A DNA stretch of 64,000 nucleotides, taken from NCBI GenBank assembly GCA_041300525.1, contig JBGLNJ010000001.1:620001-684000 (forward strand). The letters run 5' to 3'. The position numbers and the translations under genes are program-made. The notes below the pieces were generated by a model. That model made no database searches, was not told where the DNA came from, and saw only the letters and a program-made list of their open reading frames with translations. Of the stretch, positions 34,889 to 42,278 are shown one piece after another (position 1 is the first letter of the stretch; each line of letters begins with the position of its first letter). Source of the stretch: JBGLNJ01 sp041300525 (lineage in GTDB: Bacteria; Chloroflexota; Anaerolineae; Fen-1058).

Positions 34889-34992
34889 TCAATGTCATTA
34901 AGATAAGCGTAGCCTAGCCCCTTGTGGGCGTCTTTCCAAGCGCGGAAACGGGCACAAGGCCCTACGCTACGGCCCTAACTTAACGACATTGA
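34889..34992. mobile_element. MITE-like element with target-site duplication
   Basis: The 104-bp block starts TCAATGTCATTAAG and ends with its near-perfect inverse (CTTAACGACATTGA, 13 of 14 matching). It is flanked by CCGAACAC on both sides (34881-34888 and 34993-35000; 9 bp if the next T counts). Inside, GCGTAG and CTACGC and the CCTTGTG/CACAAGG stems make it one long imperfect hairpin. It has no coding capacity. Terminal inverted repeats plus a target duplication are the marks of a small non-autonomous transposon. The parent element is not in the window. The adjoining 35002-35219 holds no gene that I can support. Confidence 0.75.
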
Positions 34993-35219
34993 CCGAACAC
35001 TTTTCCCACGATGTCATGCTGAGCAGCCCCTTCGGCTTCGCTCAGGTTGAGCGCCGCGAAGAACGCCTGCACCCCCTGGCACTGCCCGCCACTCTAGTCC
35101 CCGAAGCGAAGCGGAGTGGGAGGGCAAGTGTGCGTTGCGCGAAGCGTGCCGGTGTCTCAGTTCCGCTCATACAAATAGCATGGCCCTCAAAGGAATGGCA
35201 GGCTAAAATTTGCCAGTCG

Positions 35220-35627
35220 CTAAATCGCAGGTTTCAGGGTGAATCCATACAGTATGCCCAGTATGAGCATTTCGCCCAATCCAGCGACGAGCGTGTAAAG
35301 CAAGGCCCCAACTGGCACGTTAAAGATCATCCACTGCGTCGCTACGTACATCGCTACCCGGAAGAACCACACCAGGACGGCAAAGCTGATTCCTTTCACC
35401 AGGCCAGCTTCGCCGGGCAGGCTTTTGTAGAGAAGCAGAAATACCCCCGCCATAGCAAACCCATACACAAGGTCAATCACAATGCCGGCCGGAAGATTCA
35501 TGGACGTTCTTGCGATTGGCCGGTAAACATCGTAGAGCCTTTGGGCCAGCGGATTGGCGTTGATCAGGCCATCCAGAGCGCCGAAAAGGAATCCACTGAT
35601 GATGCTGACAACAATGTACCGGATCAT
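35220..35627 (-). CDS. Small four-helix membrane protein, unknown function
   Basis: The 135-residue product starts at the ATG at 35627, which has AGGAG 8 bases upstream. Hydrophobic segments are IVVSIISGFLFGALDGLI, GIVIDLVYGFAMAGVFLLLY, GISFAVLVWFFRVAMYVA and ALLYTLVAGLGEMLILGILYGF. It is not similar to a family I can name. Base composition is lower in GC than neighbouring genes, as for the next gene, which suggests both arrived by transfer. Confidence 0.7.
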   Translation of the reverse strand: MIRYIVVSIISGFLFGALDGLINANPLAQRLYDVYRPIARTSMNLPAGIVIDLVYGFAMAGVFLLLYKSLPGEAGLVKGISFAVLVWFFRVAMYVATQWMIFNVPVGALLYTLVAGLGEMLILGILYGFTLKPAI

Positions 35628-35683
35628 TGGTTTGCTCCTGTTCACGTTGCTCAATATCGGCGACAAGAGACGTGCTACTGAGG

Positions 35684-36670
35684 CTAATGCATTTTCTCCA
35701 GGACTAGTAAATCGTCACTCCAGTCAGGGACAAAGAGGCATCCGTCATAATAGTCCATGCTGCATATCTTGGAGAGGTTCAGTTTGAGTGGGTTTGTTTC
35801 AAAGGGGTTGTTCCTGATGTTTGGCTCGACTTGACGTTTCCCGGCTATGGTCGAAATCCGCTGGGTAGAGTGATCCACCATTCGCACTACGTGATTGTAG
35901 GTATCACCAACAAAGATATTTCCCTCCTCATCGAGCGATAGAGAAAAGGGCCCATCGAAATGCTCGTTTGGGTCGCTCCCTAAGGTTGCAGAGAGAGCAG
36001 GTCCTCCATCTCCTGAGTATCCCGCTTTCCCGGTCCCAACCACCACAGATACCGTGTCCTGATGAATGTTGATTCGCCTCACGCCAAAGTTCTTGCTGTC
36101 CAATACATACAGATTGCCGTCAGGGCCAAGGCGTAGATCGTATATCCAGTTGAACCGAACTGCCTCAAATGGAACTGTTCCTTCTTGAAATCCAGGCTGT
36201 CCATTGCCGAGGGCCAAAATCGGCTCGCCGGATAGGTTGAACTTCCAGACCCGACATCCTTCAATCTCGTTCACCCATACATTTCCCTGCTCGTCATAGA
36301 CGCAGTTCCCAATGTCTTTCAAGCCAACCCGTTTGGTGTCGCTAAATAACTCGACCGATTTTCGAGCGGGCCAGATTTTGAAAATCTCATTGGTGCCGTT
36401 GCTGGACACGAGCAACGAACCATCAGGTAATTCGGTAATGTAGTGAGGGTGTTTCACGTCGAAAGGAATGTGATTCCTGCTCAGTCCTTTATCAACCGCG
36501 CCAGCCGTCCAGAGAAATTCATTCTCAGCAGTGAGGCATCCCAGCCAGTGCTCATTATATTGGAGCATGTATTGTATGCCTGTCTTTCCATGAAAACCAA
36601 AAGCACAGAAGCCTTGTCCCCACTGCTTATCTGCCGTGAAGTTGAAGATGTGTTTGACCTTCCACTCCAT
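35684..36670 (-). CDS. NHL-repeat beta-propeller protein
   Basis: The 328-residue product has NHL-type repeats: HPHYITELPDGSLLVSS, IGNCVYDEQGNVWVNE, IYDLRLGPDGNLYVLDSKNFGVRRI and FSLSLDEEGNIFVGDTYNHVVRMVD. It has no signal peptide, so it would be cytosolic, which is less common for NHL proteins. No catalytic domain is attached; such propellers bind ligands or proteins. Its GC content is visibly lower than the surroundings. GAGG lies about 10 bases before the ATG. Confidence 0.78.
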   Translation of the reverse strand: MEWKVKHIFNFTADKQWGQGFCAFGFHGKTGIQYMLQYNEHWLGCLTAENEFLWTAGAVDKGLSRNHIPFDVKHPHYITELPDGSLLVSSNGTNEIFKIWPARKSVELFSDTKRVGLKDIGNCVYDEQGNVWVNEIEGCRVWKFNLSGEPILALGNGQPGFQEGTVPFEAVRFNWIYDLRLGPDGNLYVLDSKNFGVRRINIHQDTVSVVVGTGKAGYSGDGGPALSATLGSDPNEHFDGPFSLSLDEEGNIFVGDTYNHVVRMVDHSTQRISTIAGKRQVEPNIRNNPFETNPLKLNLSKICSMDYYDGCLFVPDWSDDLLVLEKMH

Positions 36671-36715
36671 TCTGTTATGACCTCAAATTGAGTATGGGTC
36701 ATCGCCGCCCAACTC

Positions 36716-36988
36716 CTACAGAACCTGTCCACGCCGGCCAGTGCGCTTGCCCTTCTTGCCATCCACGGTCACGCCCAGCCAGAAATGATGCGGCAATACG
36801 GCCTGGGCAGGCAACACTTTGACCGGGCCTATGTTCAATTCGCGCTCCGGCGCCTGTCCCGGATGGACGTAGCAAACGTCTGGAGCGTGGCCGTACTTGA
36901 GCTGGTAACGCTGCGCCGCGCGTGCCACTTTGTCGGCGACGGCGCGCCCCGGATCATCGTCAAACCACAGCAAACCTTCCTGGATCAT
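36716..36988 (-). CDS. Small conserved-looking protein, last gene of the SOS-box operon
   Basis: The 90-residue product (LLWFDDDPGRAVADKVARAAQRYQ, YGHAPDVCYVHPGQA, LPHHFWLGV) has a strong GGAGGTGAG ribosome site. I do not recognise a named family. The compact alpha/beta pattern with conserved-looking Trp, Asp, Cys and His suggests a real protein. It is separated from the upstream DUF6504 gene only by a palindromic repeat and is on the same strand as the four genes behind the GAAC-N4-GTTC promoter, so a linked role is inferred. Confidence 0.65.
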   Translation of the reverse strand: MIQEGLLWFDDDPGRAVADKVARAAQRYQLKYGHAPDVCYVHPGQAPERELNIGPVKVLPAQAVLPHHFWLGVTVDGKKGKRTGRRGQVL

Positions 36989-37006
36989 CGCTCACCTCCG
37001 TATGGC

Positions 37007-37027
37007 GGACAAGTTAGCAACTTGTCC
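37007..37027. repeat. Diverged GTAGGRCAAGTT palindrome inside the operon
   Basis: GGACAAGTT (37007-37015) pairs with AACTTGTCC (37019-37027) around AGC. It is a variant of the 26176 and 33290 family, here within an operon, overlapping the DUF6504 stop codon. Confidence 0.6.
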
Positions 37028-37341
37028 TACGCCCGCTCAAAGCGATCCATGTGCCAGGTATTGCGCTTGGCATCCTGGTACAACTCGAACATCCCCTCGG
37101 CGCAGCGCACGCGAAAGCAGTGGCGCTCCACGTCCCACACCCATCGGCGCGAGACCGTCCAACACCGCTCGACCGCATGGACCTCATAACGCCGTCCATG
37201 CCAGACGAACGTTTGAGGAAAATACCCAAAACGCTTGACTTCCATCCGAATCGCTTCGCCTCGACGGGGAGCGCGGCGCGACTTGCAAGTCGGGCGAACG
37301 CTCGACCGCGCAGACCGGCTCGTGACAACAGAAACACTCAT
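37027..37341 (-). CDS. DUF6504 family protein
   Basis: The 104-residue product has a basic N-terminus, then FVWHGRRYEVHAVERCW, RRWVWDVERHCFRVRCAEGMFELYQDAKRNTWHMDRF, which matches the DUF6504 pattern (a W/R-rich small beta fold). In actinobacteria this family is usually encoded beside the ImuB-type Y polymerase and DnaE2 of the SOS mutasome (recalled, not checked). The start overlaps the upstream gene by ATGA, so translation is coupled. Its presence behind an SOS-like operator is consistent with a damage-response role. Confidence 0.7.
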   Translation of the reverse strand: MSVSVVTSRSARSSVRPTCKSRRAPRRGEAIRMEVKRFGYFPQTFVWHGRRYEVHAVERCWTVSRRWVWDVERHCFRVRCAEGMFELYQDAKRNTWHMDRFERA

Positions 37342-37706
37342 CGCCCCACTCCTTCTTCGCCGATCACGCTGAATTGCCGTGCGCCGACCGGCGCGTTGAA
37401 CTCTTGTGGATACATTCCTTGCCAACCACCTGCCCCGGCTGGGAGCGCATTGGGTGACGCCACGACGATGACAGGCGGGTATTGAGACGCTGCATAAGGC
37501 GCCGGGGGCACAGCCCTTTCCGCATCACGGCGGCGCAGCAGCGCAAGCGCCCCGATGATGGCTGCCGGCAACACCGCGCCCATGCCGCAGGCCGCGCCGG
37601 TCAGTACCGTCATCGCTTCGTTCGACAAATGAGTGCCCACGTAAACAGCCAGCGTCACCGCAAACGCCACAATGCCCAATCCGATCACTAACAGTGCCCG
37701 GTTCAC
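37338..37706 (-). CDS. Two-helix membrane protein with Pro-rich tail
   Basis: The 122 residues contain two hydrophobic helices (LLVIGLGIVAFAVTLAVYVGTHL and GMGAVLPAAIIGALALL), then a basic RRRDAER stretch and a Pro/Ala/Tyr-rich cytosolic tail. Start GTG at 37706 follows GAGGTG. No known family. Its position, next to a soluble FtsK-like ATPase lacking membrane helices, suggests it could act as that motor's membrane anchor; this is inference. Confidence 0.65.
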   Translation of the reverse strand: MNRALLVIGLGIVAFAVTLAVYVGTHLSNEAMTVLTGAACGMGAVLPAAIIGALALLRRRDAERAVPPAPYAASQYPPVIVVASPNALPAGAGGWQGMYPQEFNAPVGARQFSVIGEEGVGR

Positions 37707-37740
37707 ATCACACCTCGATTCTCAATTGCAGAGTGTCCGC

Positions 37741-39000
37741 TCAACCCGCTTTTGCCACCAATGCCGCAGCCTGGTGCAACAAGCTTGGCCGCCCTTTCAT
37801 GACATCCCATCGGCGCGGGACACTGCCGAATTGCGCCACGACCTGCTCCATCTCCGCCGCACTCACGTAAGCGGCTTGAAAGCGCAAGACCTGCCCTGCG
37901 GCCACGGCAATAAAGTCGCCGCGCCCAGAGAGTTTTTCCGCCCCAGTCCCACCGATACCGGCGGCCACGCGAGCATCCTCCGGCGATACGACTTTGCCCA
38001 CCAGCCTGGCCGGGAAATTGGCCCGAATCAAGGTTCCCATCACCTGGGACGATGGCTTTTGTGTGCAGGCGATGATGTGGATGCCCGCCTCGCGCCCACG
38101 CTGCGCCAATCGCGTCAAAGGCTCGGCCACTGCCTGGCCACCCACCTGCATCAAATCCGCCAATTCATCTAACACGACCACGATGCGCGGCGTGACACGA
38201 TTGCTCGTTGTGCCCAACGACGCAATCGTATCGCCCCCGAAGGGCCTGCTTGGCTGTCCTCGCATCTCCATCAATTGGACGAGTTCGCCGAGCGCGCTGG
38301 CCGCCTCAGCCGCCTCGCCGACGATGGGTCTGAGCAAATGTGGCAGCGTGGCAAACGGCGCAAACGCGCGGCGCTTGGGATCCACTAACACAAACTGCAA
38401 CTGGCTGCGCCGATGCGTCATCGCCAGGCTCAAAATCATGGTTTGGCACAGCGCCGTCTTGCCAGAGCCGGTCGTGCCAGAAATCAAAACGTGCGCCACG
38501 TCGGGCGAAGAGAGCCGCATCAAGAGCGGCGCGCCGTCGTCACACAGGCCCAGCACGGCCGTATAGATCGGGCATTGCGAGTGCGCGAAAGACGAAGCGT
38601 ATTCGGCCTTGTAAACAAGGCGACTATTTGAAGAGCGCGGCTCAATTTCGCTCGGCGAAACCGGCTCGACTGAGCTCGCCGAAATCGCATCGCCCATCCC
38701 TTTGGACAACTGCGCCATCAGCGGCAGCAGTTTGACCGTCTGTGCATCGTCACGTGGGATTTCGAGCCGCACGTTGCCGCCCTGCCGCGACACGCGCACG
38801 TTGGTCACACCCAACGCCAACGCCAATTCATCCGCCAACGCCTGCACCTTGCCGACCTTGGTGCCCAACGCCGGAGCGAGATGATACTGGACCGCGCGCG
38901 GCGTGACGACGCCGCCGGTCACACGCGCCGGGGCCTTGTGGCTCGCCAGCACCATCTCGATGCGGTCGGATTGCAACTCAAGCAGCTTCCGGTTGGCCAT
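37741..39000 (-). CDS. Soluble FtsK/SpoIIIE-type DNA translocase
   Basis: The 419-residue product has the FtsK beta domain (PRAVQYHLAPALGTKVGKVQALADELALALG) and the RecA-like motor: Walker A ISGTTGSGKTALCQ, LQFVLVDPKRRAFAPF, Walker B RIVVVLDELADLM, then RGREAGIHIIACTQKPSSQVM. It has no N-terminal membrane helices and no C-terminal winged-helix gamma domain, so it is a minimal motor, not the cell-division FtsK. Such proteins are typical of mobile elements and specialised DNA transfer. It overlaps the upstream S24-like gene by 23 bases and lies behind the SOS-like promoter. Confidence 0.88.
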   Translation of the reverse strand: MANRKLLELQSDRIEMVLASHKAPARVTGGVVTPRAVQYHLAPALGTKVGKVQALADELALALGVTNVRVSRQGGNVRLEIPRDDAQTVKLLPLMAQLSKGMGDAISASSVEPVSPSEIEPRSSNSRLVYKAEYASSFAHSQCPIYTAVLGLCDDGAPLLMRLSSPDVAHVLISGTTGSGKTALCQTMILSLAMTHRRSQLQFVLVDPKRRAFAPFATLPHLLRPIVGEAAEAASALGELVQLMEMRGQPSRPFGGDTIASLGTTSNRVTPRIVVVLDELADLMQVGGQAVAEPLTRLAQRGREAGIHIIACTQKPSSQVMGTLIRANFPARLVGKVVSPEDARVAAGIGGTGAEKLSGRGDFIAVAAGQVLRFQAAYVSAAEMEQVVAQFGSVPRRWDVMKGRPSLLHQAAALVAKAG

Positions 39001-39322
39001 TCTGTTCCTGCGGATGAATCACGCTCAACACGCGGCCCAACACTTGCACCGCGCCCGGACGAACATCACGCGCACCCCCTCGAGAATGGGCCGGTTGCCA
39101 ACGCGTGCGCCCGTGCTCTCGCGTCAACCGCCCCAATGCCGTGCGCCGCTCCGCGCCGAGCGTCAATCGCACAGCCACCAACTCGCCTTCGCCGCCCGCG
39201 CCTCTTTCGATGACGACGATGTCGCCTCCCTCGCGCATCCGCACGGCGAGCAGGCTGGCCGGATTCGCCACCAGCCCACGCACGAACGCAAGCGCCTCAC
39301 GCACACCCTCTCTTTTTTCCAT
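38978..39322 (-). CDS. LexA/S24-core-like small protein
   Basis: The 114 residues (AVRMREGGDIVVIERG, EGELVAVRLTLG, RTALGRLTREHGRTRWQPAHS, VQVLGRVLSVIHP) track the C-terminal fold of LexA/UmuD proteins, including the terminal G-R-V-x-x-V-I strand. There is no helix-turn-helix, no GDSM serine and no VKRL lysine (RTALGRL instead), so it is probably an inactive core that could dimerise with LexA or UmuD-like partners. AAGGA precedes the ATG. It is the first gene of the operon. The family reading is from pattern alone. Confidence 0.5.
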   Translation of the reverse strand: MEKREGVREALAFVRGLVANPASLLAVRMREGGDIVVIERGAGGEGELVAVRLTLGAERRTALGRLTREHGRTRWQPAHSRGGARDVRPGAVQVLGRVLSVIHPQEQNGQPEAA

Positions 39323-39366
39323 ATCGAATCCTTGGCTACCATCAGAGCTAAAATTCTGGCAAGAGA

Positions 39367-39395
39367 ATTGTATCAGAACATTTGTTCCAAGTCAA
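39367..39395 (-). promoter_or_regulatory. Promoter with embedded SOS-like operator
   Basis: On the minus strand TTGACT (39395-39390), 17 bp, TACAAT (39372-39367). The spacer contains GAACAAATGTTC (39376-39387), the same GAAC-N4-GTTC palindrome as at uvrB. A repressor bound there would occlude RNA polymerase completely. It drives five genes down to 36716. The remaining 39396-39615 has no gene I can support. Confidence 0.75.
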
Positions 39396-39615
39396 GAGGG
39401 ACAGGGGATTCTTTAAGCTTTGGATATGATTTGGGTTATTGGGAAATGTCGGGGAAACCAGAAAGACTGCGCAAGGCCCGAAGAAGTTGTGACCGGAGTT
39501 GGCTGACGGCGACTCTATGCCCAGAACGACTGATAGCGAGTAACGATTGTTCGCGGCGCGCGGAGGCGGTCGGCTAAAACACGGGTTAGGTCACGAAATA
39601 AGAAACCAAAAACTA

Positions 39616-39649
39616 AACGGGCACACTTGCGACCCCAAGCATGCCCGTT
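39616..39649 (-). terminator. Terminator of the SEC-C pseudogene
   Basis: AACGGGCA (39616-39623) pairs perfectly with TGCCCGTT (39642-39649), and on the minus strand this is followed by TAGTTTTTGG. It sits just past the SEC-C stop codon. Confidence 0.65.
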
Positions 39650-39662
39650 CGGGATTCATTCT

Positions 39663-39904
39663 CTAAAAGTAGTCGTCTCGGCGTGCGCCATCATAGTGGC
39701 CGGTACGCATGCAACAGTTCTTGAAAGCGGCGACCAGAGTTGCATGGGCATAAATCATTCCGGCCCAGCTTTTCGATTAATTCTTTATCACCGTGAACGA
39801 CTCGCTGTCCACGTTTCACATGGGATTCCGAAGGGAACCCTTTGCGACGTTTACGAGTGACCTCGAAAGCCCTCCAATTCGTTAAAGTCTATTAGCTGTA
39901 TCAT
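39663..39904 (-). pseudogene. SEC-C motif protein gene with two frameshifts
   Basis: From ATG 39904 the frame reads MIQLIDFNELEGFRGHS and stops. One frame over it continues KRRKGFPSESHVKRGQRVVHGDKELIEKLGRNDLCPCNSGRRF, and after one extra C it goes on KNCCMRTG to a natural stop at 39663. Joined, this is a small SEC-C protein with the zinc ligands CPC...CC intact. Two independent indels (near 39853 and near 39716) break it. SEC-C domains bind zinc and often contact SecB or ribosomes. The coding potential was recovered by reading across frames. Confidence 0.85.
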
Positions 39905-40099
39905 GGGACACTTCCTTTCTTCTTTTCGATTGTCTGGTCGCCGTTCAATGAAAGGGCAGGATAACACATATTCGAGTTGTTGAAGAGCCTAATCTCAGTG
40001 TCTGCATAAAGAGGATTTACCACCGTGTAAGTGGCCTAACCTTGGGTTTGCCTGAACCCTTCGGATCTTGATGTGGAAAGGGAGTCAAAAACAGAAAAG

Positions 40100-41386
40100 C
40101 TATCGAATGACCTCGACGCCGCTCATGTAAGGCCGCAGCACTTGCGGCACGACGATGCTGCCATCCTTCTGTTGATAGTTCTCCATGACGGCGATGAGCG
40201 TGCGCGGCAGCGCCAGCCCCGACCCGTTGAGCGTGTGGACGAACTCGGGCTTGGCGCCCTTGCCGCGCCGGAAGCGGACGTTGGCTCGCCGCGCCTGAAA
40301 GTCGCCGCAGTTCGAAACCGAAGAGACCTCCAACCATTCCTGGCAGCCCGGCGCCCACAGTTCGATGTCGTAGGTGAGCCGCGCGCCAAAGCCCAGGTCG
40401 CCTCCACACAGCAGGCGGATGCGATAGGCTAGTCCCAACCCAGCGCACACTGCTTCTGCATCAGCCCGCATAGCCTCCAGTTCCTCGTCCGATTTTTCCG
40501 GCAGGCAGAATTTGTACATCTCCACTTTGTCGAACTGGTGGCCGCGCTTGATGCCGCGCACGTCGCGCCCCGCCGACATTTTCTCGCGCCGGAAACAGGG
40601 CGAGTACGCTTCATAGTGCAGCGGCAACTGTTCCGCGTCTAGAATTTCGTCGCGGTGCAGATTCGTCAATGGAATTTCGGCGGTGCCGACGAACCACAAG
40701 TCATCTTCGGCGTCGTGATAGATGTTGTCGGCGAATTTGGGCAACTGCCCCGCACCCACCATGCACTCGCGCTTGACGACGAACGGCGTGTAACGTTCCT
40801 CGTAGCCTTGCTCGCGGTGCAGGTCGAGCATCCACGCGATGAGCGCCCGCTGCAATCGCGCGCCCAACCCATTGAGCACGTAAAAGCGGCTGCCGCTCAA
40901 CTTGACACCGCGCTCAAAGTCCAGGATGCCCAGCATCGGCCCCAGGTCCCAGTGCGCCAGCGGCTCAAAGCCGAAATCTTGCGCCGTCGTTTCCTTGCCC
41001 ACGCGCCTGATTTCGACGTTTTCGCGGTCGTCGGCCCCCTCCGGCACGCGCGGGTCGGGGATGTTCGGAATCGTCAACATCAGATCTTGCAGCCTGGCTT
41101 CCGTCTCGCTCACTTGCGCGTCGAGCGCGCCGATCTCGTCGCCCACGGCGCGCATTTCGGCGATCTTTTGTTCGCGCCCGGCGGCGCGCGCAGCATTCAT
41201 CTTGCCGATTTCTTTCGAGGCGGCGTTCCGTTGAGCCTTGAGTTTTTCGACTTGCGCCAGCAGAGATCGCCGTCTGACATCCAGGGCCAGGATGTCGTCA
41301 ACCGGCGCTTCGCGCTCCGCGTGACGCAGCGCCATCGCCCGACGCACCTCGTCGGGCCTTTCACGGACGATGGTCAAATCCATCAT
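40100..41386 (-). CDS. serS: Seryl-tRNA synthetase
   Basis: SerRS charges tRNA-Ser. The 428-residue product has the N-terminal coiled-coil arm (about 30-105, RRRSLLAQVEKLKAQRNAASKEI), the class II core with motif 2 PCFRREKMSAGRDVRGIKRGHQFDKVEMYKF, the serine site (VGTAEIPLTN) and motif 3 LNGSGLALPRTLIAVMENYQ. The start lies 2 bases past the stop of a small membrane-protein gene, so both are in one operon behind a T-box leader (41849-42069). Confidence 0.96.
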   Translation of the reverse strand: MMDLTIVRERPDEVRRAMALRHAEREAPVDDILALDVRRRSLLAQVEKLKAQRNAASKEIGKMNAARAAGREQKIAEMRAVGDEIGALDAQVSETEARLQDLMLTIPNIPDPRVPEGADDRENVEIRRVGKETTAQDFGFEPLAHWDLGPMLGILDFERGVKLSGSRFYVLNGLGARLQRALIAWMLDLHREQGYEERYTPFVVKRECMVGAGQLPKFADNIYHDAEDDLWFVGTAEIPLTNLHRDEILDAEQLPLHYEAYSPCFRREKMSAGRDVRGIKRGHQFDKVEMYKFCLPEKSDEELEAMRADAEAVCAGLGLAYRIRLLCGGDLGFGARLTYDIELWAPGCQEWLEVSSVSNCGDFQARRANVRFRRGKGAKPEFVHTLNGSGLALPRTLIAVMENYQQKDGSIVVPQVLRPYMSGVEVIR

Positions 41387-41387
41387 T

Positions 41388-41780
41388 TCAGCCTCCCTTT
41401 AAATCATTCCACTCACGGACAGCGTCCTGGATCGCCTGGGCAAGCCGCGGGTCGGGTATCTCGCTCGCCGAACGATAGTGCGTCTGATGCACGCGGATCT
41501 CGAGCGACCCATCCTCGGCAGTGGCAAAGTCGAGCTGGGCATGGGCCAGGTCGGGATACGCCGCCAGCTTGGTGCGCACTCGCTCTTCGATTTCTTCCGA
41601 GACCGGCGCAGACTCGCGCTCATCTGCTTCGACCTTGGCCTGGGCCACCCATTGTTGAGACTCGGTCGCAGGTTTGGGGCCACGGGTGGCGCGTCGCGCC
41701 ATCAGCGCGAACACGGCGACGATGACCAGCGCGACGAGAACGACCACGCCGAAAACCAACAGCAAAGATAGAGTTAACAC
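41388..41780 (-). CDS. Membrane-anchored small protein co-transcribed with serS
   Basis: Start GTG at 41780 is fixed by a perfect AAAGGAGG 5-6 bases upstream; the longer open frame runs into the leader. The 130-residue product has one N-terminal helix (LTLSLLLVFGVVVLVALVIVAVFAL), a basic stretch (RRATRGPK) and a soluble domain (EEIEERVRTKLAAYPDLAHAQLDFATAEDGSLEIRV...YRSASEIPDPRLAQAIQDAVREW). I do not recognise the family. It sits between the T-box and serS, so it should be induced when tRNA-Ser is uncharged. Confidence 0.75.
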   Translation of the reverse strand: MLTLSLLLVFGVVVLVALVIVAVFALMARRATRGPKPATESQQWVAQAKVEADERESAPVSEEIEERVRTKLAAYPDLAHAQLDFATAEDGSLEIRVHQTHYRSASEIPDPRLAQAIQDAVREWNDLKGG

Positions 41781-41848
41781 TATAGCCTCCTTTGTTTCTT
41801 TCATCCACAAAGGCACACCCGAATCTCTTTCGTGTCTCTTTGTGGAAA

Positions 41849-42069
41849 GCAAAAACGCCCCTGCCTGTTGCCAGGACGAGGGGCGCTCGTGGTGCCACCT
41901 GGATTCGCCATCAATCTTGACGGCCTTATTGCGCTCGATAACGGGAGCACCCGGACTGGCTCGACGCCATCAACTCGGGAGTGGATTTCAGCGGGTGGAC
42001 GGTCGCCTCGCATCACCCGGCGACTTGCTGAACGTCACACTTCGCTCACTTGTCTCCGTCGTCGTCGTT
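41849..42069 (-). promoter_or_regulatory. T-box leader controlling the serS operon
   Basis: On the minus strand the conserved T-box AGGTGGCACCACGAG (41900-41886) is followed at once by a terminator, CGCCCCT...AGGGGCG with TTTTT (ending near 41849). Upstream about 150 nt carry stem-forming segments. A UCC serine codon (41985-41983) in the context GAAATCCAC is a candidate specifier. T-boxes sense uncharged tRNA by codon pairing and by binding the free 3' end, so this RNA should turn on the operon under serine starvation. Confidence 0.85.
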
Positions 42070-42075
42070 GGCGGG

Positions 42076-42104
42076 ATTATACCCACGTGAAAGCGGATTG
42101 TCAA
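42076..42104 (-). promoter_or_regulatory. Consensus promoter of the serS T-box operon
   Basis: A perfect TTGACA (42104-42099), 17 bp, perfect TATAAT (42081-42076) on the minus strand. The start of transcription is expected near 42069. The stretch 42105-42278 upstream shows no gene. Confidence 0.9.
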
Positions 42105-42278
42105 ACGTGCCCCCGCCCCAACTTCCTCCGCGAACACAGGGGGACAAGACGCGCGCACTCCCTGCCTCTATCGGCAAAGCATCCAACGGGTGAAGAGGCA
42201 AGGATGAGAGTCTCACGCAATGCCCCGGCTAGAGTTCTCGAAACTCTTGCTCTTGCTTCGAGCAAATGCCCTGCTTGG

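Noticed and set aside
34989..35681. A 230-codon plus-strand frame upstream of and across the membrane-protein gene
   Set aside because: It starts at the MITE edge, runs antisense to the 35220-35627 gene and has no family resemblance.
38903..39577. A plus-strand frame across the SOS-like promoter
   Set aside because: It is antisense to the S24-like and FtsK-like genes and covers the minus-strand promoter; the protein has no recognisable features.
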